This document shows positions 9,377-20,045 of a DNA stretch of 64,000 bases, one piece after another. A program made the translations under genes and the position numbers. Within the stretch, counting starts at the first letter, position 1. Each line of letters opens with the position of its first letter. Source of the stretch: Epiperipatus broadwayi (lineage: Eukaryota > Onychophora > Udeonychophora > Euonychophora > Peripatidae); assembly GCA_028023455.1 (NCBI GenBank), contig JAQFVV010000018.1, positions 6,845,800 through 6,909,799 of the forward strand, read 5' to 3'. The notes under the pieces are model-generated. The model ran no database searches. It had not been told where the DNA came from and saw only the letters and a list, made by a program, of their open reading frames with translations.

Positions 9377-10290
9377 TATGTGATGTGATGTACTGTGGCT
9401 TCTCCTTAAATGAAGTCAAGAATCTCTCAGCAATTATGCCCAGAGAAACCTGTTAGCCACTTTATTTTCCATTCCCCAGTCTAAGTTTTTCCATATTCTG
9501 CTCCATCCCATTTCCACAACACAATCTTTGTCAACTCTATAGCCTTTATATCTAAATACCCATTATCTTTTTCCAATTCCAGCATAAAAACCAATAATCC
9601 ACTTTCTGTATAATCACGTTTTTTATATTTATTCTTTCATAACTTCATTATATGTACCCATTCTGTTTTCAAGCATTTACATTCAATTAACAGACGCTTA
9701 ATATTTTCTATTTATTCCTTACACAATTTACAGACTAATTCACTCATATTTTTCCTTTACATATATATTCTCTTGTTGCTAAAGATCTCATTTGAACCTT
9801 AAACAATAAACTACTTTCCTTACTATTATCATATATTAACTCACACCTAATATTCTGTTTACTTCTATATATATTTAAACTTTTTTTACTCTCCGTACTA
9901 GTTCTCCATCTCTCTAACTCCCTATTTTTTATTAATAAATCTATTCTTTAATCCCATTACTTACCACTATAACACTCAACAATCCTCCTAACACAATCAT
10001 CCCATCTTTTGTACAAATATACTGATATAAATTCTTTATCCAAATCTTTTGCATACCACATTACTTTTCTCACCCATCTTGTTGCCTGCCCTTTACTCAT
10101 AACCCAATTAAATACTATTTTGGATATTCTTTTATCATCCATAAACTGCAATTGACTAAACATTTTTATTTTATTTTTTGCAACTCTCATATAAAAACTT
10201 GTCCATCCCATTTCTCCTTTTATTTTTTGCAACTCTCATATAAAAACTTGTCCATCCCATTTCTCCCTTGCTGTGCACACATCTGCATCC
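9377..10290 (-). mobile_element. LINE-A 3' fragment (copy 3)
   Basis: A second minus-strand LINE-A 3' end starts right after copy 2 and keeps the terminal block. It reaches farther into the RT C-terminal region: 9957-10232 reads GEMGWTSFYMRVAKNKIKMF, then VFNWVMSKGQATRWVRKVMW and YLYKRWDDCVRRIVECY. Frameshifts and stops split the frame. It is truncated 5' near 10290. A 49-bp tandem duplication (10169-10217 and 10218-10266) lies near that end. Confidence 0.65.
10169..10266. repeat. Perfect 49-bp tandem duplication
   Basis: The 49-bp block ending in cccatttctcc at 10169-10217 is repeated without change at 10218-10266, inside LINE-A copy 3. The identity suggests a recent event. Confidence 0.8.
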
Positions 10291-11000
10291 AATATATAAT
10301 ATAAAATATAGTGGATTGTGGTGCCATCTTTTTTCATTTACAGTTATTAATATAAGAATTCTTTACTAATATTAAAAATGATGTACGAATCAGAAAAAAG
10401 TTTAACATTACTAAGGATTACGTACAACTCATGTTAATGTCTTTTGTAGCTTTCTGTCGGTGGATGTTATAAAAAAAATATTAAATAAATAAATGATAAA
10501 TTGTATAAACTTAGAATCTTTAAAAGTCACAGTTTCTATTACAGTCTTTAAAACTATGAACTTTTAATTTTATAAGTTTCATGAAATTAAAATAAAATTT
10601 AGATAATATAGTATAAAATATAAAAGAATGTTACTGTTTACTAAGAATAGAATTAATATATTGTAATGGGGACATACGTACGTTACATTGTTTTTTTTAT
10701 TATTAAACGTGAAAAGAATAAAAGTTCGCAAATAAAAACTTCTTTTTTAAGAATTAAAAATTGAAAATTAAAAAATCATCTTAAACTCGTATATATATAA
10801 AATCGCACAGATAAAAAAAAATTATTAAAATAAAACTTTATTAAAAATAGAAAAACTAAATCTTTCAACAAAAAGATTTAGAGATAAAAATATATCTTTA
10901 AGTTTGGAAAACACATTAATGTTATTGAAAAATGGAAATGATTATTTTAATTAGTCAAAGTGAACTAGCCTTTGGGCATTTAAATGTATAAGCAATGGTC
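10291..11000. other. A+T-rich DNA, no gene seen
   Basis: Nothing recognisable on either strand. Confidence 0.4.
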
Positions 11001-11440
11001 AGTTAGGAAAACAATAGAAACTAATAGCAAATGAGAGAAATCCACCGGGAAATTGGACCTCAATGGAAGGATCATCATCAATGATGACGTAATGTCCATT
11101 GGATCCTTAAAATTAATATAAAAGGAAAGGTTGGAAATAAAATTAGTTATTATGAGAGGACAGATATGTGTTAGTGCGGAGTCGAAGGAGAAGGGATTGA
11201 AAAGACACACTCTTCAATCCCTTCAGTTCTGCTAAAAAAGAAAGAGAAATGACATCGTTTTCTACATTAAGGACCAGCTCAAGTAAAGACCTCCGGATAA
11301 ATAAAAACAATGGCTAACTGGATACCAATATCTTCAGTACAGCGTGGGAATTCCCGTTCAAAATTACCAACAACGGCAAGCAACTGTAAAGGATAAAGCT
11401 GGATGTTTTAAAAAATGTGAGAACTTTATATTCATTTGAA
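11001..11440. other. Less A+T-rich, unassigned stretch
   Basis: More balanced base composition than its surroundings, with a tataaaagg box at about 11117 and a catcatcaatgatgacg palindrome-like patch before it. It could be an LTR fragment, a promoter or an exon. No paired LTR, PBS or coding motif is visible, so it stays unassigned. Confidence 0.25.
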
Positions 11441-13725
11441 AACAATAAGAACTCTAAATTTTAAACCTTTTAGTAAATAATACAAATAGAATCCTATCTG
11501 ACCAACATAAATTAATATTAATAATGTTATTTGATGTATTTTTTTTTATTTAAAATCATTTCCATTTTTTTTTGTTCTTGTAAGTTTTTAATATGATTTT
11601 TGTTTTTCGTTAGACTAAATTACATAAATATTAAACTTAAGTCGGGCGTGAATTGTTATATAGATTTGTAAGGTTATATTAGGGGAGGGTAATCTTAGGT
11701 TATTCGTTTCATAGTTGAATTAGGTCAATGGATTGGATATATTGGTGTAATTAGTAGATATAGTACGAGATTCACTATGGGTGGAATTGCTATTTTACAC
11801 CACACACACTCATTTTGCCTATGGGAGAAATTATAAGATGGAGACTGCAGTTTCTTCCTATGGAGTTTTTTTTAATGCTCTCATTATCAGATAGATGTAA
11901 TATTCCTATTTGATGAGAAGCAGTTTCTTTTCTTAACCTAATTGTGTTGCCGTATTCGTATTACATTGAACACATCGATATATCAGATGGATTGAAGTTT
12001 GTTTTGACTGCGAACCTTTGGCCTAAGGTTTCAAATGCAAATCTATGTGGTCTATTCATACTCGATACTCTAAATAAAGATGCATTAAATTTAAGTTGGG
12101 TATAGACGCTTGCATGGGTTCGTTACCGGTTGATTATGTTTTTGGTTTTTATATTTGATCAAAATATATAGACATTCGGTAAATACTGATACCGTACGGT
12201 GAGTATCTAAGATGTGTTTATGTCAGATATCTTTTAAGTTATTGGTGTCAATGCGGTGTCTTATGATGAACACCATTGGGTTTCTTGTATTCCCTATGCA
12301 ATTGACGGTATCAATGATTTTGTATTTTGATCGTTTATGTTTATTTTGAAATGTTTTTTGACCATGTAATCTATGTAACCGATCTATACTCAACATTAAA
12401 AACACATTTTATAAACCCATCTGTGCGAACTTATAAAAAATTAAAATGTAAACTTATAATATTATAAAAATTAGAATGTAAATTTAAATTCTAAAATCAA
12501 GTTAAAATCCAAAGTAAAAGTTATTCTAAAATAATGCTAAATTTTATATATGTGCATAAATAAATGTTTGTGTGTTAATTACTGGCAGTGGCTTATTTTA
12601 TTCTTTTTTAAAATATTCTTAGATAAGGATTTATTGTAAATATAAATCTCTGCTATACTCCCTGAGCTAGTGACAATGGGCTAACGACCGGAATCAAAAT
12701 TTATAAAAAAAAATAAATTTTTTTTTGACTTATGTATCTGCCTACTTTATAAATTTTTCTAGGTTCAAATGCGTAGATGGCGCCCTGTAGTGCAGATTAC
12801 ATTAAGTAACTTTCTCCGGATCATTACAATATATATATATGTATTAATCTAGAAGTCTATGGTTGTTGTTTTTAAAATATATATCAAAATAATTTTAGCG
12901 AATATACTAGTTTATAATAAGCTCTGAAAGAAAACGTAATACTTATGAATTTGTAACTAAGTTTGAAAAATCTTAGTTTTATGTGGACTGTTTATAGTTA
13001 TTTGTTACTTAAACATCTACCACTACAACCCCGAAAGACCATACTTTTACATCACGCAATCTTATATAGTAATCATGTTTTTCTTTGCAATGCATAAATA
13101 TTTTTTCACCAAGATCATTTACTTCCCAGTAATACAGCGAAATATCTTTTTATTCATTAACACTAGTTGTTTTTATTGGCTGCATAAAAAAATCAGCAAT
13201 CTAAAACAATTTTTAAGTTCCACTAGATTCACAATAGGGAGCGGAGTTATCTACCTCTCATATTTCCAATTTTTAAATATGTTTGAATTCAGGAATAATT
13301 AGGAAAGTATATTTTTGGACACACATATTAATCAGTAGTTTAATATTAACACTGAAAACAATGGATTCTATAAAATTATTTTATTTAATATTAAAAACTA
13401 CAATGTTGTTATTAAAGAGGTAACAATTCATAAAAATTTGTAAAAATATTTATTAAAGCAATCATATTTTTCAGATGTCTAGATGACAATTGTTCTTAGT
13501 CTTTTTGAATTACATCAAAATTTCATTTAAAAACAATTATTTTAATAATCTGTATAAGTGATTGCAGTTAGTCTGTAGTTTAAACAATACAGAGTCGTGT
13601 GTTTGTCGACAAAAAATAATTATTTTATCATATTCTTCTTTAGTTTATTGTACTATGACTAAGGTTTAGATTATGTAAATTGCTTGCTATCTTTTCAGTA
13701 ATTTACAATACAATAGCCAAAAATT
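11441..13725. other. No recognisable gene; 11.63-12.42 kb has atypical composition
   Basis: The 11630-12420 stretch is visibly less A+T-rich than its surroundings and has short open frames. One on the minus strand, 12223-12405, reads KTFQNKHKRSKYKIIDTVNC. I recognise no family. The rest is ordinary A+T-rich sequence. Confidence 0.35.
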
Positions 13726-13843
13726 AACTTTAAATAGATTAGCTAAAATTATGTTGTCATCAAGATAAAATAAGTAGTAACAACAACTTTAAATAGATTA
13801 GCTAAAATTATGTTGTCATCAAGATAAAATAAGTAGTAACAAC
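13726..13843. repeat. Perfect 59-bp tandem duplication
   Basis: The block beginning aactttaaatagattagc is present twice without mismatch (13726-13784 and 13785-13843), pointing to a recent slippage or repair event. No coding content. Confidence 0.85.
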
Positions 13844-14918
13844 AAATTTGATTAAAACAATTATTTAACAATTTTACAATCAATTTGAACTTAACTTAAA
13901 TTTGAACTTTAGCATATACGATATTGATTTCAAAAGGAAAATGAAATCTAATGAATTAGTTTTTGAAAGCAGATTACTATATCAATCAGATAAGAGCTTG
14001 AATGGCAGTGAAATATGGACACAATCATTATATAAGAAAGACCATGTAGATATTACATAGCTATCAACTTGGAATGTTTGAAATGTGATTCTTATTTCAT
14101 ACTATTCAAATATGGCAAAGTTTTTTTTTTTTATTCAAGCATTAGATTTATAGCTTATATTAAACATGTTTATAAATTATAAATTTTTTTCACCTCCAGA
14201 ACTGATTCTTATGTAGAATATTTGAAGTTATTTTACAAGAAAATACTTCTATTACGTTAATGGTTGTAAAATAACTATATGTCTAATAAAGTTTCAATTA
14301 CTTTTTTATTACTTTTTATAAAAGTTAATTTGTAATTTTGTTAAAAGTGATTATAAATTAGAATTTTTCAATAGAGGTTAAGACATTGAAGAACAGGCTA
14401 TGGTCGTCCTGTAAATAATGTTGGAATGTTTTATTGCTGCGAATTTAAAAGAAATTCCTTGATCTTTGGAGTTGATGATATATATAATCCTTTGGAAGAC
14501 ATTTTATAATTCTAAAAACAAACTTTTGGCATTGATTAAATATTAAAAAGACTCTTGATCATCATTATTACTAGTAATTTGCTGATATTTTTAATTCCAT
14601 ACTCAAAAACAAAACTTCTTGTTGCATTTTGGAGATTTAGAGTTAAGTTGGTTCATATGAGTCAGAGTTCTCAATGGTATGTTTATTGATATATGACAGA
14701 TCAACCCTATATTATTAAAGTATTTTTTTAAAAAATCTCTTTATCAAAGGTATTGTTATAAACTATTCTATTACTATTATTTTATTTATTTAATAATTTT
14801 TTAAAAAAGTAATATTTATTTAATGTTGGTAGACTTTTATAAATGGTTTGATAAAAATATTTTACAGGAGAAATGATTTAACATTCTAAAGATTAGGGAT
14901 ATATCTTAATATATTTTT
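13844..14918. other. A+T-rich DNA downstream of the kinase gene, no gene seen
   Basis: No features supported. Part of this may be 3' untranslated or flanking sequence of the minus-strand kinase. Confidence 0.4.
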
Positions 14919-14919
14919 T

Positions 14920-14960
14920 TTTATTGGGTTAAATGACTTTTCTTTCTATTTTTTTTTATT
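14920..14960 (-). terminator. Candidate polyadenylation signals of the kinase gene
   Basis: On the minus strand AATAAA occurs at 14955-14960 and again at 14920-14925, about 20 and 55 nt past the stop codon. In such A+T-rich DNA the hexamer arises by chance, so their use is unproven. Confidence 0.3.
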
Positions 14961-14980
14961 TGATGTCATCCGTGGTTAAA

Positions 14981-16075
14981 CTAGTTTCTAAATTTTTTTA
15001 TGTATTCTTCTTTTGCTTTATTATAAAAATCAAACACAACATACCCAAAAGAAGAAAAATCTAATTCTCTTACCATTTTAAAAGGCTTTATAATGCTAAA
15101 TAAAATCCCTAGGAATTGACTCATCAGGGAAAAGGCTTCAACCTCATGAAATAATTTTTCAATTTCTTCATCCATTCTAAAATTACAATTGGTATTTTTT
15201 TGATATTCTTCTAAGTAGATTCTGAGAATCTCTTTTTTCTTTTCATCACTTGGGTAATTTTCCCAATGTATTGTAAAATAAGGTGGATCAGGTAAAAGAT
15301 CATATACAAAACAACCCATTATTCGACATATGTCAAATGCTCGATAATTATAACCACTAAGTTCATAATCTACGAAACAAATAAGATCTTCAGGTAGGCA
15401 GTTAGGTGTTGTTCTAATTAACATATTATTCATATGAAAATCTCCATGTGAAAATACTACAGGTGACATCACTTCATCTCTGAGGCTTTTCAACCACTGA
15501 AATTCTTCTTGTGGTTTCATACTTACAAATCTTTGAAAAAAATTTAATTTTTCTACACTATCCTTAAAATCTTCTTCACTAATATTTTCTAAACTACTTT
15601 CAAAAATGCCTTCAAGTTTATTTATGGCATCTTCAGGATTTTTTGTGAGAGGAGGCTTCAAACTATGAAGTAAAGCCAACTTTTTAACAATTATGTCTAA
15701 AACACCTGAATTTCTGAAATCGTTTGATGTTAAAACTCTTCCATCTATAAATTCATCTAAACGCCCTCCATCAAAAACACCATAAACTTGAGGAGCCAAT
15801 TTTCTCTTTCCTAAAAGAATGACAACAATATTTTCATTCATAATCCCAAATTTTCCTATTTTTAAATTGTCACTAAAATTTTTCATTAATACTTGCTTTG
15901 GTTCATTGCCAACTGGTGTACAATTGGAAGGTAAAGCTAATTTAAACATGTAATTAATAAAACCTCCAAAAATAGGTTCAATAATGATGTCATTAGATTG
16001 AATAGATTTCCATACTCCACCCAGATAATCTGAACAGACGCTGTGAGCTTTCTCACGAATTTCTTCTATATTCAT
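14981..16075 (-). CDS. Choline/ethanolamine kinase-like protein
   Basis: The 364-codon uninterrupted frame encodes a soluble small-molecule kinase of the choline/ethanolamine kinase family, which phosphorylates choline or ethanolamine with ATP as the first step of the Kennedy pathway. In order: the nucleotide-loop region EPIFGGFINYMFKLALP (33-49, family G-G-x-x-N), VLMKNF (62-67, ATP-site strand), LLGKRKLAPQVYGVFDGGRL (87-106), the Brenner catalytic motif SHGDFHMNNML (209-219: His210, Asp212, Asn217), CFVDYELSGYNYRAFDI (233-249: Asp236, the family's I-D-F-E...N-Y-R-G-F-D-I), and YPSDEKKKEILRIYLEEY (274-291). Length fits the family, and key residues are intact. The catalytic loop reads HGD rather than the usual HND, and the Trp usual after the D-I motif is replaced, so it is a divergent member. 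Choline versus ethanolamine preference cannot be told. The Met start is supported by a splice acceptor 21 nt upstream. No introns lie within the coding frame. Confidence 0.9.
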   Translation of the reverse strand: MNIEEIREKAHSVCSDYLGGVWKSIQSNDIIIEPIFGGFINYMFKLALPSNCTPVGNEPKQVLMKNFSDNLKIGKFGIMNENIVVILLGKRKLAPQVYGVFDGGRLDEFIDGRVLTSNDFRNSGVLDIIVKKLALLHSLKPPLTKNPEDAINKLEGIFESSLENISEEDFKDSVEKLNFFQRFVSMKPQEEFQWLKSLRDEVMSPVVFSHGDFHMNNMLIRTTPNCLPEDLICFVDYELSGYNYRAFDICRIMGCFVYDLLPDPPYFTIHWENYPSDEKKKEILRIYLEEYQKNTNCNFRMDEEIEKLFHEVEAFSLMSQFLGILFSIIKPFKMVRELDFSSFGYVVFDFYNKAKEEYIKKFRN

Positions 16076-16110
16076 CTTGAACTGTCAATTAGAAATCTGA
16101 AAATATAAAG
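16076..16110 (-). promoter_or_regulatory. Probable 3' splice site upstream of the kinase start codon
   Basis: On the minus strand a pyrimidine-leaning tract ends in tatattttcag, followed by 21 nt and then the ATG. This looks like the acceptor of a 5'-UTR intron, so the upstream exon would lie at higher coordinates. The donor cannot be placed from sequence alone. The alternative is an unspliced leader. Confidence 0.45.
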
Positions 16111-16409
16111 AAGGGAAAGAGTATTAAAGTGTTTATTAAAAAAATTATATTTTATGTTTTAACTAAAATTATAGTTTGGATTTTAATGATCTTATGGCAT
16201 TGTAAGATGAAAAATTGTTTGTTCTATTCCTGTCTTCATAAATAAAATAAAAAAACCTATATAAAAGTACTACTAAAAGATTTACAAACAATTTACATTA
16301 TACATATATTTGAAAATATATAAATTTATGAGAAAATTTTACTATATACAAACAATTATTGTTACATTAAATGTGAATATTAAAGTATTTCAGTGGAATT
16401 TATGAAAAT

Positions 16410-16412
<3 letters not shown>
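16111..16412. other. A+T-rich, probable intron or leader of the kinase gene
   Basis: No exon is identifiable. Confidence 0.3.

Positions 16413-16470
<58 letters not shown>
16413..16470. repeat. (CA)n(TA)n microsatellite
   Basis: An uninterrupted AC run passes directly into a TA run. It abuts the end of a PLE-like 3' region on the minus strand. Confidence 0.9.
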
Positions 16471-16760
16471 ATCAAAACTACCCCAAATCTAAAATTAAAC
16501 CAGACCAGCATAAAAATAATATTAAAACACAACCTAAGGTTTCACTGCTACAAGCAGACTTCTCAAGTGTAAAGAACTACAAAAAAACCACACATTATAT
16601 ATACTATTAAAAACTACCCACAAATCCATTCACTTCCCATCCACCCTTAATATTAAAAGAACTCTTAAATAAGTTAATTGCTTCAGAATAATAAATTTTC
16701 AATAATAAAGACTCTTTAATTCTTCTTTTGATTTCATTTCTCTCAAAGAAGACCCAGGTG
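16471..16760 (-). mobile_element. PLE-like 3' end: C-terminal codons, stop, hammerhead-like motif
   Basis: Reading the minus strand from about 16753, an open frame runs ERNEIKRRIKESLLLK, then EAINLFKSSFNIKGGWEV and a stop. This resembles the basic tail after a GIY-YIG domain in PLE proteins. It is followed by a 3' untranslated stretch with a hammerhead-like motif (16533-16568) and a (TA)n(CA)n run. The order (C-terminal frame, hammerhead-like motif) parallels the PLE arms at 4.8-6.6 kb. The GIY-YIG core itself is missing here, so family assignment is inferential. Confidence 0.45.
16533..16568 (-). ncRNA. Hammerhead-like motif (degenerate)
   Basis: On the minus strand: CTTGAGAAGT, a 5-bp helix II (CTGCT/AGCAG with a 3-nt loop), T, then GAAAC. 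The layout is that of a hammerhead core, but TTGAGAA departs from CUGANGA and no proper helix III with UH follows. Confidence 0.35.
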
Positions 16761-17039
16761 TACATACAATTTTTATATATTTACCTAGAAAAACTAACAA
16801 TTATTTAATGGGCCAAAAAAACTCATGTTCAGGAGAATTAAAGCAACATGAGTAATAATTAACAATATTTATTCATTCAAATTAGCTACATTAAATCAAG
16901 CTTAAAAATATTATTTTCAATAATGATACAGCTTAGTGGATTTCAAAAATCTAGAATTGAAAAAAAAATTAGAACAAAAACAAGAATAACAAAAAAACTT
17001 GAAAATCTTGACTGAATTTGTTTCACTCATTACCCAAGC
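16761..17039. other. No gene seen
   Basis: A+T-rich sequence. Some of it may belong to the transposon whose end is at 17121. Confidence 0.3.
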
Positions 17040-17121
17040 TCTTCCCAGATGAGCCTCATGATCGACCAAAAATGGCTTTGCGATCGACTGGTGGATCACG
17101 AACGACTTGTTGGACACCCCT
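17040..17121 (-). mobile_element. hAT-type transposon terminal fragment
   Basis: The minus strand begins caggggtgtccaaca and continues into gatcgc/gatcga-rich sequence, the well-known terminus of hAT non-autonomous elements. The matching opposite end was not found nearby, so this is one end only. The adjoining octamer atctaaac (17122-17129) would be the target duplication, but its partner was not located. Confidence 0.6.
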
Positions 17122-17129
17122 GATCTAAA

Positions 17130-17574
17130 CTATACATAAAGATTATTCCTACAATTGTCATTCTCAATAAAAAGAACAAATAACACTAGCTAAAATACAA
17201 AACTTTGAAAAAATAATTTCATTAATTTTGTAAGTAAGTGCTGAATATCACTTTGAATACAAAATATTCTTATAACAGAGTCTTTTAGTTTTTACCCTTC
17301 CTGATCTCTAAGTCAACTAACAAATAAATATTCATTCTCATTTTGTACTGCAAATATTATTACAATCTTAATTAGAGCACTGTCTATACCTTTTTCCTCC
17401 TCTATTCAATATCATCCAAGATAAATATTAATGACTAATCATTTTTATTATGTTACAATTATTATTGTTGCTGCTGCTGCTGTTTTTACCCAGATATAAA
17501 CTTTGAACCCAGTTAAAGATTAATATAACATTTATTTTTTTCTCAGGACAACACTGTGGGCAAGGAGCTACCTT
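17130..17574. other. No gene seen
   Basis: A+T-rich sequence with a short tgctgctgctgctg run near 17470. Confidence 0.3.
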
Positions 17575-18080
17575 AGATGGGCATTGGGAGCAAAAAAGAA
17601 ACAGAACATATCCTCCTTCATAAACCACAATGGTGTTAAAACCACAGGTCATCAGATGCTAGAGCAGATTGGATCACACTTCAAGAGAATTCTTCATCCA
17701 TGCTCATCACCTCAAAACTGTGCAATAGAAGTATATGACACCACAGGAGAGCATGGAATTACAGAAGAAAATTTAAAAAAAAAACTAACTTCATTATTAG
17801 ACTACATGCCACCTGGAATGCACTCAATTCCTAAATTTCTTCTCATCCACCTCAGTAATTTCTCAGTTCCCATAATGATGGGCATGATCAATCACCTTGT
17901 GAGAGTTAGAAAACAGATTAAAAACTCTATCCAATTGCTCTAGTCCCATTTATGAAAAAGAATTGAGACCCAACACAAATTGCAAACATCAAACCAATAT
18001 CTATGGCACCCCTACTTATTAAAATAATAGAGGGTGTAATCAAAGATAAAATACAGCCGATTATACCAAACCATTTATCA
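17575..18080 (+). pseudogene. LINE fragment: N-terminal part of reverse transcriptase
   Basis: An open frame (17584-17943) reads GAKKKQNISSFINHNGVKTT, with ILHPCSSPQN and ITEENLKKKLTSLLDYMPPG, typical of the region before the RT core. In a shifted frame it then reads VPFMKKN and ANIKPISMAPLLIKIIEGVI, matching RT motif 1 (N-x-R-P-I-S). It breaks off near 18080, where a LINE C-terminal piece on the other strand begins. Confidence 0.6.
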
Positions 18081-18600
18081 TCATCACAATACACAAAAAA
18101 GGGGTCATCTTCTCTGACAGCTATGGATTGTACTAAGATACTACTCAGCCATTTACATGTGTTTATAATATGTGAATAGGTTTCATCCTCTCTTTGACAG
18201 TTGGGGCACACTGGGTCCACTTTACTGATTTGTTGTTTGACATTGAGAAACCATAATGTTGGCATGGCATCAAGGTTCATCTTCATGAGAAAGTCCAAAT
18301 ATTTGGGTTTGAGGGCCCAGAATTAAAACAATGTTGTAATTTTGCTGTTAGTTAATCCCCAGATAAATTGTTGTGCATCCCAGATTTTAATTTTGTTTGT
18401 GATGAAATCTGTTATTATGTTGGCATGCTGTTGCAGGCTTTGGATTATTGTGTTTAACCAGTTGGAGGTGGTCTGTCTGTGAGTTGAAATTGGGTTTATT
18501 ATCTGATAGTATCCATATTTAATTACCAGATTGTGAAAGAGTGTATGAGTTTTTTGCACGAGAATTGCTGGGATAGAATGCAGGGACATGCCATTGAATT
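18080..18600 (-). pseudogene. LINE fragment: C-terminal zinc-finger region
   Basis: Open pieces 18323-18589 and 17927-18298 join by one frameshift near 18300. The second reads AMPTLWFLNVKQQISKV, then CPNCQREDETYSHIINTC, a C-x2-C-x8-H-x4-C finger characteristic of the C-terminus of several LINE groups. It lies tail-to-tail with the plus-strand RT fragment. Confidence 0.6.
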
Positions 18601-18929
18601 TCCGATGCTGTTCATTAACAGTCGTTTATTATCTTATAACAAAATTATTCCTCATTTTATTATATAAAATATATATATATTTTCACAGGAAGATGATTTT
18701 TTAATAAATGAATTCTAATCAAATTTATATAATATCTATCTTTGAAAGTTACTATATTAAAGCCAGCAATACTTTCAATTAAACTGCAATTGAAAAAATA
18801 AATTCTTAATTTGTAAATAAAAAATATTTTCTATAAAAAAAATTGAATAATACTTATTTATCATCTTTTATTATTATATGGTCAACTACTTGGGAAATCC
18901 AAAAGATATCATTACATTAGTTTTCACTT
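18601..18929. other. No gene seen
   Basis: Very A+T-rich. Confidence 0.3.
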
Positions 18930-19790
18930 ACTATTGATCCGTTAAAGGATGAAGATTACTCCAAGTTTAACCCAGTTATTCTGATCCATAGAACTTCTTA
19001 TCCACATTGCTTCTTCAAATTTTTTATATCTCATTCATGTATCTTTTTCAAATGAAGCCTCTTTTTAAGACTTTTAAATTTATTAGGATCAAATTTAAGA
19101 TGTCAACTATTCACTTATCATCGCTTCTTACAAATTAGCAGCCCAGACCCATTTCAGATTTTAATTTCTTCAATAATGTCAAAGATAGTTATTTGTTCTT
19201 GCACTCATGTTTTTATTTGATTCTTCTTTGTTACTCCTAATATGCATTTCCATAATTTTCTCTATGGCTCTCTAATATTATTCTTTTATTAAGTGTCTAA
19301 GTTTTAGATTCATATAATAGATATTGATTAAAACCTCCCCTTTTAAACATATATATATATTTTAATATTAAATTATTTCTACCAAAAGCTCAGTTTAATT
19401 CTAGATTAATTAATTCATTATATTTCTATCTATATCAGCAATCTGACCTTTATTTTCTTTTTTAAAAACAAAACAAAACGACAACATTACTTTAGACATT
19501 TTAGTACTTCTATTTAGTTCTTCTTTCTAGCATTTTTTGATAACTTTAATGATATTTCTCAACCTTCTGACGCAGTATTTTAAGAAAAAATCCACATCGT
19601 CTGCAAAATAAATAGTCTTTACTTATTTTTATCCTTTTAACTTTCCAATTTAATTGAAAATACTTCTTATAAAATTATTGTAAAAAGTTTAGAGAATATG
19701 CAGTCATCTTAACTTACTCCATTATCAATGTTAATCTGTTTAGCATCATCTCGAAGCAATCTAATTACTGCAGTTGCATCTTGCTAAATA
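18930..19790 (-). pseudogene. RTE-like LINE relic: RT palm to C-terminus
   Basis: Broken minus-strand frames start with YFADDVDFFLK at about 19605-19575 (the catalytic Y-x-D-D-like box), then a damaged YESKT-TLNKRI (about 19330; the family's Y-G-S-E-T-W-T-L). Further on come GLGC-FVRSDDK-IVDIL and KRGF...KRYMNEI...SNVDKKFYG, which resemble the W-x-G-H-x-x-R...R-W-x-D-E-I C-terminal region. Many stops make it long dead. Confidence 0.55.
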
Positions 19791-20045
19791 TTTTTGAGAA
19801 TTTTGCAATATCTAAGATCATTAGATGGTCGAACACCTCTCGCTCAGAACTATGCAAAAACCGGAATTGATCCTAGAACCTCAGACACCACCATTCTACC
19901 ACTTTCAATAGAATGGCAGTATGGATCGATTCCGGTGGTAGTACATCCGGAGCAATATCTGAAATATTCTAGGCTCGATTTTGGTGGTGGCACTTCCGGC
20001 GCTCGATCTTCTTATAAACTCTCACGCAATAAAATAATTTGAGTA
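19791..20045 (+). other. Less A+T-rich 82-codon open frame, unrecognised
   Basis: The open frame 19794-20042 is less A+T-rich than its flanks and contains repeated CCGG-like patches (ccggaattgatcc, ttccggtgg, acatccgg, cttccggcg). I recognise no domain. It may be an eroded repeat instead of a gene. Confidence 0.2.

Noticed and set aside
11100-11400. Possible LTR or promoter with tataaaagg
   Set aside because: No matching second LTR, primer-binding site or polyprotein. A TATA box alone is not evidence in A+T-rich DNA.
12223-12405. 60-residue minus-strand frame with KRSKYKIIDTVNC
   Set aside because: It faintly recalls PLE protein linkers, but no second motif lines up. Left unassigned.
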